DNA of 64,000 nt, from assembly GCA_046292465.1 (NCBI GenBank), contig JBKBRB010000009.1, positions 30,982 through 94,981 of the forward strand, read 5' to 3'. Shown in pieces: positions 34,760-43,393 of this stretch. Position numbers and translations under genes: made by a program. The first letter of the stretch is position 1. Every line of letters begins with the position of its first letter. The notes below the pieces were generated by a model, which saw only the letters and a program-made list of their open reading frames with translations, did no database searches and had not been told where the DNA came from. The stretch is from JANWWM01 sp046292465 (lineage in GTDB: Bacteria; Bacteroidota; Chlorobiia; Chlorobiales; Thermochlorobacteraceae).

Positions 34760-35610
34760 AAGCTAAAGTTCGCGTCGCTCAAACCAGTGGCGTTCTTGCC
34801 AATTTTGACGAAAATCTCCAACAACATCTTTCACAAGTTGAAGCAGCGATTCACGACGGCATTGAGTTCATCGTCTTTCCAGAACTCTCGCTTTCGGGCT
34901 ACAACGTTCAAGATGCGGCGCAAGACATCGCCTTGCCGATTACGGATAAACGCTTTGAGCCGCTTCGTGCGCTTTCCAAGCACATCTCGATTCTTTGCGG
35001 CGGCATTGAACTTTCTGATGACTTCGGCGTCTATAATGCAGCGTTCTTTTTTGAAGATGGACAGGCACATGTGGTGCATCGCAAAGTCTTTCTGCCTACC
35101 TACGGCATGTTCGAGGAACTGCGTTACTTTTCAGCAGGACAACGCATTGCACCGTTTCACTCACGCCGGCTTGGCACGCTTGGCGTTGCTATTTGCGAAG
35201 ACAATTGGCACGTAACGCTTCCCTATCTGCTCGCCATGCAAGGCACAAAAGTGCTTTTCTCGCTCATTGCAAGTCCGCTACGCATTGATATTGAAACCGG
35301 TGAATTAAGCATCGCGAAAACATGGGAAATGATGATGCGCACCTACGCCAATCTGTTCAGCATTTATGTGGTGATGGCGAATCGCGTTGGAAATGAAGAT
35401 GGGCTTTCGTATTGGGGCGGCTCGGAAATCGTTTCGCCAAGTGGGCATTTGATAGCGAAAGCAAAAACGTTCGAGCCAGATTCGATTGATGCCACTATTG
35501 ACCTTCAAGAAGTTAAACGCGCACGCTTGCGCTCGTCGCACTTTCTCGACGAAGATTTGAGACTCTTCGCTTCTGAACTGACTCGTATCTTGAACGCGCA
35601 ACACAAATGA
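34756..35610 (+). CDS. Carbon-nitrogen hydrolase (nitrilase superfamily)
   Basis: A 284-residue amidase with the Glu-Lys-Cys triad: Glu43 (FPELSLSGY), Lys110 (HRKVFLPTYG) and Cys147 (GVAICEDNWH). The ICED motif resembles the glutaminase domain of glutamine-dependent NAD synthetase, but no synthetase domain follows. The substrate is unknown. I start it at ATG 34756, overlapping the acyltransferase stop by four bases; the longer ORF from 34705 is not needed. The stop overlaps the GT2 start as ATGA. Confidence 0.85.
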   Translation: MKAKVRVAQTSGVLANFDENLQQHLSQVEAAIHDGIEFIVFPELSLSGYNVQDAAQDIALPITDKRFEPLRALSKHISILCGGIELSDDFGVYNAAFFFEDGQAHVVHRKVFLPTYGMFEELRYFSAGQRIAPFHSRRLGTLGVAICEDNWHVTLPYLLAMQGTKVLFSLIASPLRIDIETGELSIAKTWEMMMRTYANLFSIYVVMANRVGNEDGLSYWGGSEIVSPSGHLIAKAKTFEPDSIDATIDLQEVKRARLRSSHFLDEDLRLFASELTRILNAQHK

Positions 35611-36362
35611 TTCTCGGAAAAAAACTCGTCGTCGTACTTCCTGCTTACAACGCCGAAAAAACATTGGCGCAGACTTACGCAGAAATTCCTTTTGACATTG
35701 TCGACGATGTTGTGCTCGTCGATGACGCCAGCCGCGATGAAACCGTTTTGCTCGCCAAAAAACTTGGCATTCGCCATGTCATTCGGCATGAGAAGAACAA
35801 AGGCTACGGTGGCAATCAAAAAACTTGTTACGACAAAGCGCTCTCGCTTGGCGCCGATATTGTTGTGATGCTTCACCCCGATTACCAATACACGCCCAAA
35901 CTTTTGACCGCAATGGCAAGCATTATCGCTCATGAGGTTTATCCGTGCGTGCTTGGCTCACGCATTTTAGGCGGTGGCGCACGCAAAGGCGGCATGCCAC
36001 TTTACAAATACATCGCCAATCGCTTCTTGACCCTTGTGCAAAACCTCTTGATGGGACAAAAACTCTCCGAATATCACACCGGCTACCGCGCTTTTTCGCG
36101 TCAAGTGTTGGAAGCGGTTGATTATCACGCCAATTCTGATGATTTCATTTTTGATAACGAAATGCTCGCACAGATTTTTTATGCGGGATTTGAAATCGCC
36201 GAAATCACTTGTCCAACCAAGTATTTCGCAGAAGCCTCTTCTATCAATTTCACGCGAAGTTCGATTTATGGGCTTGGCGTGTTACGCGTCTCAATTCAAT
36301 ATGCTTTGCAAAAATTAGGGCTGGGGTCGTTCAAGATTTTTCGTAAGAAGTTGCCTTCATAA
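35607..36362 (+). CDS. Glycosyltransferase family 2 (dolichyl/polyprenyl-phosphate type)
   Basis: A 251-residue GT-A enzyme starting KKLVVVLPAYNAEKTL, with nucleotide-binding DDVVLVDDASRDET and a GADIVVMLHPDYQY metal-binding motif (His where many have Asp in DADLQ-type motifs). The GYRAFSRQVLEAV segment is typical of GT2 proteins that transfer sugars to polyprenyl phosphate or diglycosylate lipids. It has no obvious membrane helices. It is the third gene of an ATGA-coupled unit with the acyltransferase and amidase. Confidence 0.8.
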   Translation: MILGKKLVVVLPAYNAEKTLAQTYAEIPFDIVDDVVLVDDASRDETVLLAKKLGIRHVIRHEKNKGYGGNQKTCYDKALSLGADIVVMLHPDYQYTPKLLTAMASIIAHEVYPCVLGSRILGGGARKGGMPLYKYIANRFLTLVQNLLMGQKLSEYHTGYRAFSRQVLEAVDYHANSDDFIFDNEMLAQIFYAGFEIAEITCPTKYFAEASSINFTRSSIYGLGVLRVSIQYALQKLGLGSFKIFRKKLPS

Positions 36363-36429
36363 GGCACGCATCTCGATTCATCTCGAGAGGATTCCTTCTT
36401 GAAAGGATTCAGCTCGAAAAAGGAGGTCT

Positions 36430-36455
36430 AAAAAGGCGAGTTGGGGTGGCTCGCC
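36430..36455 (-). terminator. Intrinsic terminator after pccB
   Basis: On the minus strand GGCGAG and CTCGCC form a 6-bp stem with a 9-base loop, followed by TTTTT. It lies 17 bases after the pccB stop. Read on the plus strand it has no T-run. Confidence 0.8.
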
Positions 36456-36471
36456 CTTCCGAAGTTCGTCA

Positions 36472-38019
36472 TCAAAGCGGAATGTTGCCGTGTTTTTTGC
36501 GCGGGTTGGTGTCCACTTTGTATCGAATTGTTCTGAAGGCACGAATGAGCCGTTCGCGTGTTTCGTGTGGAAAAATGACTTCGTCGATGTAGCCTTTTTC
36601 AGCGGCGAGATAAGGATTGGCGAAGAGTTTTTCAAATTCTTCGGTTTTCTTTTTGAGTTCCGCGTCTTTATCGGCGGCAGCATCGATTTCTTTCTTGAAG
36701 ATGATTTCCGCTGCGCCTTGCGCGCCCATGACAGCAATTTCGGCAGTTGGCCATGCGAAGTTGAAGTCGCCACGAATGTGTTTAGAGTTCATCACGTCGT
36801 AGGCGCCGCCGTAGGCTTTTCGCGTGATAACCGTAATTTTCGGCACTGTCGCTTCGGCGAAAGCATAAAGCAATTTTGCGCCGTGAATGATAATGCCGTT
36901 CCACTCTTGGTCGGTGCCGGGCAAGAAACCAGGCACATCGACGAGTGTGAGGAGCGGAATGTTGAAGCAGTCGCAGAACCGAACAAAGCGAGCGGCTTTG
37001 CGAGCCGATTTAATGCCCAGAACGCCTGCAAGTCCGCTCGGCTCATTGGCAACAATGCCAATGCTCATACCGCCAAGCCTTGCAAATCCGACCACAATGC
37101 TTTCCGCAAAATCTTTATGGACTTCTAAAAATTCGCCGCCGTCGACGAGGTTGGCAATCACTTCACGCATGGAGTAAGGTTTGTTCGGCGAGTCGGGAAT
37201 GATGTTGTCGAGCGTTTGCCCTGCATCTTGAAGTGGAGGCACTTCGGGAATATCGGCAGGACGGTCTTCACAGTTTTGGGGCATGTAGGAGAGTAATTTT
37301 TTTATCGTCTCGAACACTTCTAACTCATTTTCGCAAGCAAAGTGTGCCACACCAGATTTACTTGCGTGCGTTTCCGCACCGCCGAGTTCTTCAAATGTAA
37401 CTTCTTCGTGCGTTACGGTTTTGACGACGTTCGGTCCGGTAACGAACATGTAGCTTGTATTTTTCGCCATCAAGATGAAATCAGTAATTGCGGGCGAATA
37501 AACCGCGCCGCCTGCACATGGCCCGAGAATCGCCGAAATCTGCGGCACAACACCCGACGCAAGCGTATTGCGCAGGAAAATATCCGCATAGCCGCCGAGC
37601 GAATCGACACCTTCTTGAATGCGCGCTCCGCCCGAATCATTAAGCCCAATGATGGGACAGCCGTTCTTCATTGCCAAATCCATGATTTTGCAAATTTTTT
37701 CGGCATTTGCGCCTGAAAGCGAACCACCAAACACCGTAAAATCTTGTGAAAACACATATACTGTTCTGCCGTTAATCGTGCCGAATCCTGTAATCACGCC
37801 GTCACCCAAAAAGCGTTGTTCCCCAAGTCCAAAGTTGGTGCTTTGATGTTTAACGAACATCCCAATCTCTTGGAATGAACCTTTATCGAGAAGCAGGTCG
37901 ATGCGTTCTCGTGCAGAGAGTTTGCCCTTTTTATGTTGCGCGGCAATACGTGCCTCGCCGCCGAGTTTTTGTGCTTCATCACGAAGGCTTTGAAGATATG
38001 CAAACTTGGTATTGAGCAT
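36472..38019 (-). CDS. pccB: Propionyl-CoA carboxylase carboxyltransferase (beta) subunit
   Basis: A 515-residue carboxyltransferase from ATG 38019; the upstream ORF extension lacks family text. The first half has GDGVITGFGTINGR and the second acyl-CoA-binding half has the GGSYDVMNS-like GGAYDVMNSKHIRGD segment. The ending GNIPL is typical. It carries carboxyl groups from biotin to propionyl-CoA (or a related acyl-CoA), giving methylmalonyl-CoA. The biotin carboxylase and carrier subunits are not nearby. Confidence 0.9.
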   Translation of the reverse strand: MLNTKFAYLQSLRDEAQKLGGEARIAAQHKKGKLSARERIDLLLDKGSFQEIGMFVKHQSTNFGLGEQRFLGDGVITGFGTINGRTVYVFSQDFTVFGGSLSGANAEKICKIMDLAMKNGCPIIGLNDSGGARIQEGVDSLGGYADIFLRNTLASGVVPQISAILGPCAGGAVYSPAITDFILMAKNTSYMFVTGPNVVKTVTHEEVTFEELGGAETHASKSGVAHFACENELEVFETIKKLLSYMPQNCEDRPADIPEVPPLQDAGQTLDNIIPDSPNKPYSMREVIANLVDGGEFLEVHKDFAESIVVGFARLGGMSIGIVANEPSGLAGVLGIKSARKAARFVRFCDCFNIPLLTLVDVPGFLPGTDQEWNGIIIHGAKLLYAFAEATVPKITVITRKAYGGAYDVMNSKHIRGDFNFAWPTAEIAVMGAQGAAEIIFKKEIDAAADKDAELKKKTEEFEKLFANPYLAAEKGYIDEVIFPHETRERLIRAFRTIRYKVDTNPRKKHGNIPL

Positions 38020-38142
38020 TGCTTGAAATGTTTGAATAAATCGGAGACAACTGCGATGTGTTGTTTGAGATAACGCATTCAATCTACGAAAAAACACGCG
38101 GTTTTGGTGAGGTTAAGGTGAGATGATTTTTTCACAAAATCG

Positions 38143-38173
38143 TTGACATCGTAAAAATTTTTATCTATCTTTG
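38143..38173 (+). promoter_or_regulatory. Promoter TTGACA ... TATCTTTG
   Basis: TTGACA (38143-38148) is followed after 17 bases by TATCTTTG (38166-38173), a perfect TAnnTTTG box and also an acceptable -10. It points at the small basic protein gene, starting 35 bases later, and the tRNA-Lys gene. It satisfies both the classical and Bacteroidota-type patterns. Confidence 0.65.
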
Positions 38174-38207
38174 TCGCCCTTTTGGAAAAACACTTTTTTG
38201 AAACGAT

Positions 38208-38315
38208 ATGCCGTCAGGAAAAAAGCGTAAGCGCCATAAAATGGCGACGCACAAACGCAAGAAACGCCGTCGTAAGAATCGCCACAAAAAGCGTCTGCGT
38301 TATCGCAACAACTAA
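38208..38315 (+). CDS. Small basic AURKAIP1/COX24 (mS38-like) domain protein
   Basis: A 35-codon gene giving MPSGKKRKRHKMATHKRKK and then an Arg/Lys/His-rich end (RLRYRNN). Nearly two thirds of residues are basic. This is the pattern of the tiny AURKAIP1/COX24 domain proteins conserved in Bacteroidota and Chlorobi and related to mitochondrial ribosomal protein mS38, so a ribosome-associated role is likely. It has a strong promoter at 38143 and no Shine-Dalgarno. Confidence 0.85.
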   Translation: MPSGKKRKRHKMATHKRKKRRRKNRHKKRLRYRNN

Positions 38316-38369
38316 AGAAGTGTCTTGAATGAAACTTTTTCGCTTGAAAGTCGAGTTCTTTTGAAGGTA

Positions 38370-38391
38370 ACGCTTGCATCAACGCAAGCGT
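38370..38391 (+). other. Perfect 8-bp hairpin just before tRNA-Lys
   Basis: ACGCTTGC (38370-38377) and GCAAGCGT (38384-38391) pair perfectly around ATCAAC. There is no T-run. It ends 4 bases before the tRNA and may guide processing of a joint transcript with the small basic protein gene. Confidence 0.6.
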
Positions 38392-38395
38392 GGTC

Positions 38396-38468
38396 GAGCA
38401 TATAGCTCAGCAGGTAGAGCATCTCACTTTTAATGAGAGGGTCGATGGTTCGAGTCCATCTATGCTCA
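38396..38468 (+). tRNA. tRNA-Lys (TTT)
   Basis: A 73-base cloverleaf. The acceptor GAGCATA pairs with TATGCTC, the D-arm has AGCTCAGCAGGTAGAGC, and the anticodon loop CTTTTAA gives anticodon TTT. The T-arm contains GGTTCGAGTCC. CCA is not encoded. Confidence 0.97.
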
Positions 38469-38490
38469 CAATGCTTGATTTCAAGAGGCA

Positions 38491-38528
38491 GGCTACTTGT
38501 AACATTTTTGTTGTGAGTAGCCTTTTTT
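38491..38528 (+). terminator. Intrinsic terminator after tRNA-Lys
   Basis: GGCTACT (38491-38497) pairs with AGTAGCC (38516-38522), with an inner AACA/TGTT extension, followed by TTTTTT. Confidence 0.9.
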
Positions 38529-38551
38529 GTAAGTTTGCTTCATAGTTGGTT

Positions 38552-38633
38552 GCCCAGGTGGCGGAATTGGTAGACGCACTACTTTGAGGTGGTAGCGCCG
38601 CAAGGCGTAGGAGTTCGAGTCTCCTCTTGGGCA
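38552..38633 (+). tRNA. tRNA-Leu (GAG)
   Basis: An 82-base class II tRNA with a long variable arm. Acceptor GCCCAGG pairs with CTTGGGC with one G-T pair. The anticodon stem CTACT/GGTAG encloses TTGAGGT, giving anticodon GAG. The T-arm has GTTCGAGTC. CCA is not encoded. Confidence 0.96.
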
Positions 38634-38636
38634 CAC

Positions 38637-38663
38637 AAGCCGCGACTGTTGCGCGGCTTTTTT
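38637..38663 (+). terminator. Intrinsic terminator after tRNA-Leu
   Basis: AAGCCGCG (38637-38644) pairs with CGCGGCTT (38652-38659) around ACTGTTG, followed by a T-run to 38663. It lies 3 bases after the tRNA end. Confidence 0.92.
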
Positions 38664-38688
38664 ACTTTCCTCTCGCGCGTTTTCAGCC

Positions 38689-39450
38689 ATGCACTGTCAA
38701 ACACGCAACGAACCTCGCCGCAAATCGCTCAACCGCTTGCTTTCACAACGGGGCTACTGCTCACGTCGACAGGCAGAACGGCTGGTTCGCGAAGGCAAGG
38801 TGCGCGTGAACGCTCAAACGATTCGTAATCCCTTTCAAGCGGTGCCGATTGATGCACACATTGAAATCGCAGGCGAGCCGACGCCGAACGAAAAACAACT
38901 TTACTACGCCGCGATGAACAAACGGCGCGGCACACTCACCACCTCAAACGATGAACACGCACGCGCAACCGTCTATGACGACCTGAACATCTTCTTAACG
39001 CAAGCCGGCATCACCGAACGGCTCTTCGCGGTTGGACGTTTGGACAAAGACACCGACGGCTTATTGCTCTTCACCAACGACAACGCCTTCGCCGATTTTC
39101 TCACCAATCCCGACAATCACATTCCGAAAACGTATCGCGCCCGACTCGCCCGCCCTGCTTCTGATTCCGAGCTCGAAACCATACGCAACGGCATTACGAT
39201 TGAAGTGCGCGGCAAGCATTATCTTGCTCAACCGTCTTCGCTTGTGCGACTTTCGCCGAGACTTGTTGAACTCGTGCTCACCGAAGGCAAAAATCGCGAA
39301 GTGCGTAGGCTCTTCGACGCTATCGGCAACAAGGTTGAACGATTAACACGAATCCGGTTCGGAAACCTTTCGCTCTCCGAACTCAACTTAGAAGTCGGCG
39401 AAACACGGTTCGTTCGAAAAGAAGAGATTTGGAAGCATCAACACAGTTGA
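38689..39450 (+). CDS. RsuA/RluB-family pseudouridine synthase
   Basis: A 253-residue protein with an N-terminal S4 RNA-binding domain (SLNRLLSQRGYCSRRQAERL) and the pseudouridine synthase domain. The catalytic aspartate is Asp119 in GRLDKDTDGLLL. The KTYRARL and EGKNREVRRLF motifs are family signatures. It should modify one uridine in 16S or 23S rRNA; RsuA, RluB and RluE types cannot be separated by eye. It is followed 3 bases later by hemW. Confidence 0.92.
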   Translation: MHCQTRNEPRRKSLNRLLSQRGYCSRRQAERLVREGKVRVNAQTIRNPFQAVPIDAHIEIAGEPTPNEKQLYYAAMNKRRGTLTTSNDEHARATVYDDLNIFLTQAGITERLFAVGRLDKDTDGLLLFTNDNAFADFLTNPDNHIPKTYRARLARPASDSELETIRNGITIEVRGKHYLAQPSSLVRLSPRLVELVLTEGKNREVRRLFDAIGNKVERLTRIRFGNLSLSELNLEVGETRFVRKEEIWKHQHS

Positions 39451-39453
39451 AAC

Positions 39454-40626
39454 TTGGCAGGGTTATATTTTCACATTCCGTTTTGTCGCCGTCGTTGCAC
39501 ATATTGCGACTTTTACTTCGTTACAAACGGCGCACTCATGGAGCGATTTCTCACCGCACTTGAAACAGAGATTTGCGCTCGCGCCGACCTATTCGCGGAC
39601 GAAACCATTGCTACGATTTACTTCGGCGGCGGCACACCGTCTATGCTTTCTGCTAACCAACTCGAGCGTATTCTTTCACTCATTCAAAAAAAATTTCATC
39701 TTGATTCCGACCTTGAACTGACCCTCGAAGCCAACCCCGAAGATTTGACCGACTCACTCTTACAAGATTATTCACACGTCGGAATCAACCGTTTAAGCAT
39801 TGGCACGCAAGCCTTCAACGACGAAAAATTGAAATGGCTTTCGCGCGAACATACAGCGGCGGAAAGCCTTGCGTCAGTTGAGCATGCTCACCGATGGTTT
39901 AAGAACATCAGCATTGATTTGATTTTTGGCACAGAAGGGGAAACACTTTCCGATTGGCGACGCGAACTTGAACTTGCCGTCTTGCTTGTGCCTGAACATA
40001 TTTCCGCTTATTCGCTCACGGTTGAGCCTTTCACGCCGCTTTCCAAATTAATTGCACGCGGCAAGCGCGCGCGCCCAAACGATTCGCTTCAAGCCGAGAT
40101 GTTTCTTTTGGCGATGGACTTTTTGGAATCTCATGGCTTTGAGCATTACGAAGTTTCCAACTATGCGCGTTCTAATTTTCGCTCTCGGCACAATTCATCG
40201 TATTGGCAACGCATTCCTTATTTGGGGTTCGGTCCGTCGGCACATTCGTTTTTCAGACAAGCGGGAAACGAAATTCGCTCTGCCAATCAAAGAAGCCTGA
40301 ATCGCTATTTGGAAAATCCGATTGATGCTCATGATTTCCGCGAAGTGCTTTCCGACCTTGACCGATTCAACGAAACCGTGCTTCTTTCGCTTCGACAGCG
40401 CGAAGGCTTGGCATTAGAACTATTGGCGAAAAATTTTAACTTTGCGACTTCGCATTTTGAAACACTAAGCCAAACTGTCGCCGATTTTGAACGCGATGGA
40501 TTGATGACGACGGAACACGGAACCATTAAACTCACGCGCAAAGGATTCACGCTTGCCGATACGATTGCATCTGAATTTTTTATCACGGAACATCAACAAC
40601 ATAGAGGCGCCACATGTGCGTCCTGA
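39454..40626 (+). CDS. hemW: Radical SAM haem chaperone HemW
   Basis: A 390-residue HemN-like protein. The 4Fe-4S motif is Cys11-x3-Cys15-x2-Cys18 followed by Asp-Phe20; true HemN has Cys at that last place, so this is HemW, a haem-transfer protein rather than coproporphyrinogen oxidase. IYFGGGTPSML, the EANPEDL segment and HNSSYW support it. The start codon is TTG at 39454, three bases after the preceding stop. Confidence 0.93.
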   Translation: MAGLYFHIPFCRRRCTYCDFYFVTNGALMERFLTALETEICARADLFADETIATIYFGGGTPSMLSANQLERILSLIQKKFHLDSDLELTLEANPEDLTDSLLQDYSHVGINRLSIGTQAFNDEKLKWLSREHTAAESLASVEHAHRWFKNISIDLIFGTEGETLSDWRRELELAVLLVPEHISAYSLTVEPFTPLSKLIARGKRARPNDSLQAEMFLLAMDFLESHGFEHYEVSNYARSNFRSRHNSSYWQRIPYLGFGPSAHSFFRQAGNEIRSANQRSLNRYLENPIDAHDFREVLSDLDRFNETVLLSLRQREGLALELLAKNFNFATSHFETLSQTVADFERDGLMTTEHGTIKLTRKGFTLADTIASEFFITEHQQHRGATCAS

Positions 40627-40672
40627 AACTCAACATCTCACCAATTCACTTGTAACTGATAACCTTAATTCA

Positions 40673-43387
40673 ATGCTCACGCACAATCGTCTGAACGCCT
40701 ATCTCGCCTTATCCGTCTTTCTCATTTCCGAACTTGTTTATGTCTTAACTATGGCACCGACCTTCTCGTTTTGGGATTGCGGTGAGTTCGTTGCCGTTGC
40801 TTACACGCTCGGCGTGCCACACCCACCGGGAACGCCAATTTTCACGGTGCTTGGACGGCTGTTCACGATGATTCCATTTGGAGATATTGGCGCGCGCGTC
40901 AATTTAATTAGCACGCTTTGTAGCGCGCTCACGGTGATGTTCACTTACCTTATCACGATTCGGTTTATTCGCATTTATCGGCAAACAAACCCCGATGAGT
41001 GGTCGACTGCCGAAAAAATTTCCGCGTATTCGGCAGGCGTGATTGGCGCGTTTGCGTTAGCGTTTTCGGATAGTTTTTGGTTCAACGCGGTTGAGGCGGA
41101 AGTTTATGCGATGTCGATGCTCTTTAACTCGTCGGTGGTATGGCTGATTTTGAAGTGGTATGAAGTCGCCGATGAAGAAGGCAACGAAAAGTGGCTACTG
41201 CTCATCGCATATGCGTTTGGGCTTGCGTTGGGCGTTCACTTGCAGGCACTCTTGGCGTTCTTTGCGATTGCAATGGTGTATTATTACAAGCGATATGAAA
41301 TTTCCGTCGGTAGTTTTGCGGTGCTGGTGGTGGTTTCATCGTTACTATTTTTTGTGATTTATCCCGGCATTGTTAAAGGGCTTCCTGCGCTGATGCGTGA
41401 TGTGGGCGTGTGGTCTATTTTTGCTTTGGTCATTGCGCTCATTTACGCGATGTATTACACGCATCAAAACAAATTGCGCTTGTGGAATCTGGCGGCGGTC
41501 TCGCTCTTTTTAATTGTGATTGGTTATAGTTCGTTCACGGTCATTTACTTGCGTTCGAGGACGAATCCGCCAATTAACGAGAACGCTCCGAACACAATGG
41601 AAAAACTTTACTCTTACCTCAATCGCGAGCAATATGGCGACTATCCGATTTTCAAACGCCGCTGGTCGCAAGACCCGCAACATCAACAGAACTATCAAAA
41701 GTATTCCAGCGACTTGGATTTCTTCTTGAAGTATCAAGTTGGGCATTTGTATTTGCGGTATTTTGGTTGGCAGTTTATCGGTCGCTATGGCGATGTGCAG
41801 GATGATGGGATTGACTTTTCAAAGTTTTGGGGGATTCCGTTCGGCGTTGGGCTATTTGGTATGTTTTATCATTTCAGGCGACAGTGGAACATGGCGCTTG
41901 TAGTGCTTGCGCTGTTGCTCTTGACTGGTGTTTTTATCAACATTTATGCAAACCCGCCCGAGCCGCAACCACGCGAGCGTGATTATGTGTATGTCGGCAG
42001 TTTCTTTGCCTTTGCAATTTGGATAGGCATTGGAATTGATGCGCTCTTTGAGACGATTCGCGAAAGTTTGAAAGACGAAAAACAACTTGTGCCTGCAACA
42101 GTTGCGTTGTGCTTGTTCGGCTTGCTCTTCGTTAATGGGAGAATGTTGCAAGTCAATTATCACTCGCACGACCGGAGTGGCAACTATGCGCCGTGGGATT
42201 ACGCCTACAACTTGCTCAACAGTTGCGCCAAAGATGGAATCCTTTTCACGAATGGCGACAACGACACATTCCCGCTGTGGTATTTGCAAGAAGTTGCGGG
42301 CGTTCGTCAAGATGTGCGCGTGGTGAATCTTTCGCTAGCAAATACGGATTGGTATGTTCGACAACTTATGTATGAATCGCCTCGAGGTGCAAAACCAATT
42401 AAGATGAACATCTCGGAGCGTGAACTTAAAAACTTCGGCTACGAGCAGTGGTCGGCGCGAACAATTGCTCTTCCAGTTTCTGCTTCAGCCAAAGATGACG
42501 TACTTCACTACGATGAAGGCAGGAAACTGCGATTAAATCTTGATTCTACCTCCACTGCAATTCGGAATATGGTTGATACGGTTCGTTGGACGTTTGAGCC
42601 TTACATCAAACTGCAAAGTGGACAAGGATACATTCGCGCTCAAGACCGTGTTGTCTATGAAACAATTGTCAACAACCTTTGGGAACGCCCTGTCTATTTT
42701 GCTGTAACGGTGAGCGACAACAACCGCATTGGGATTGATAACTATCTCAGGATGGATGGCTTTGCTTATCGCATTGTGCCTGTTAGAACCGATAACTACG
42801 GCTACATTGAGCCTGAAATTATGTGGGACAAACTGATGAATGTATATCGCTATGAACGCTTGGACGACCCAACAGTTTATTATGATGAAAACACGCGCCG
42901 AATGGTGAGCAATTATCGCACGATTATGCTCCAACTTGCGCAACACTACGCGCAGAACCCTAATGCGGTCTCGACCATTCGTGACAAAGCGGGAAACATC
43001 AAGCAAGTTCCGAACAAAGAATTAGCGACGCAACTCTTGGATAAATCGCTTTCAATTTTGCCGACAGCAATTGGCGAAATGGATTATCGCATCTTGCAAG
43101 CGATCATTCAACTTTATGCCAAAGTCGATGGGAAGGCACAGATTGCGCGGTTGCTTCCCACACTGGAAGAATCTGTCGATCGCCGTGTTCAAGCCAATCC
43201 GAACGACCTTTCCCCACGCTACATTCTTGCAACGGCGTATCGCACAGTTGGTGAGTATGATAAAGCTGTTACGATTTTGCAATCGCTTTCACAGCAATAC
43301 AGTCAAGATTCGTTCTTGAAGCGAGAACTTGAAGAGACAAAAGCACAGGCACAAAAGCGAAACACGAACATTGATACAACAAAGTAA
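40673..43387 (+). CDS. DUF2723 membrane protein (GT-C type glycosyltransferase-like)
   Basis: A 904-residue polytopic protein from ATG 40673; the ORF's outer start overlaps hemW. The N-terminal segment TMAPTFSFWDCGEFVAVAYTLGVPHPPGTP is the DUF2723 signature (quoted in part), with Asp and Glu in the first loop as in GT-C enzymes. About a dozen helices follow, then a soluble domain with PREFIX-like RERDYVYVGSFFAF and a C-terminal TPR pair (about 820-900). It may transfer a sugar from a polyprenyl carrier to protein or glycan, by analogy with protein O-mannosyltransferases. Confidence 0.85.
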   Translation: MLTHNRLNAYLALSVFLISELVYVLTMAPTFSFWDCGEFVAVAYTLGVPHPPGTPIFTVLGRLFTMIPFGDIGARVNLISTLCSALTVMFTYLITIRFIRIYRQTNPDEWSTAEKISAYSAGVIGAFALAFSDSFWFNAVEAEVYAMSMLFNSSVVWLILKWYEVADEEGNEKWLLLIAYAFGLALGVHLQALLAFFAIAMVYYYKRYEISVGSFAVLVVVSSLLFFVIYPGIVKGLPALMRDVGVWSIFALVIALIYAMYYTHQNKLRLWNLAAVSLFLIVIGYSSFTVIYLRSRTNPPINENAPNTMEKLYSYLNREQYGDYPIFKRRWSQDPQHQQNYQKYSSDLDFFLKYQVGHLYLRYFGWQFIGRYGDVQDDGIDFSKFWGIPFGVGLFGMFYHFRRQWNMALVVLALLLLTGVFINIYANPPEPQPRERDYVYVGSFFAFAIWIGIGIDALFETIRESLKDEKQLVPATVALCLFGLLFVNGRMLQVNYHSHDRSGNYAPWDYAYNLLNSCAKDGILFTNGDNDTFPLWYLQEVAGVRQDVRVVNLSLANTDWYVRQLMYESPRGAKPIKMNISERELKNFGYEQWSARTIALPVSASAKDDVLHYDEGRKLRLNLDSTSTAIRNMVDTVRWTFEPYIKLQSGQGYIRAQDRVVYETIVNNLWERPVYFAVTVSDNNRIGIDNYLRMDGFAYRIVPVRTDNYGYIEPEIMWDKLMNVYRYERLDDPTVYYDENTRRMVSNYRTIMLQLAQHYAQNPNAVSTIRDKAGNIKQVPNKELATQLLDKSLSILPTAIGEMDYRILQAIIQLYAKVDGKAQIARLLPTLEESVDRRVQANPNDLSPRYILATAYRTVGEYDKAVTILQSLSQQYSQDSFLKRELEETKAQAQKRNTNIDTTK

Positions 43388-43393
43388 TTACCG

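Noticed and set aside
36363..36429. Palindromic text with repeated CTCGA and GGATTC as a mobile-element end
   Set aside because: The repeats are short and irregular, and there is no transposase or target duplication; only the terminator next to it is supported.
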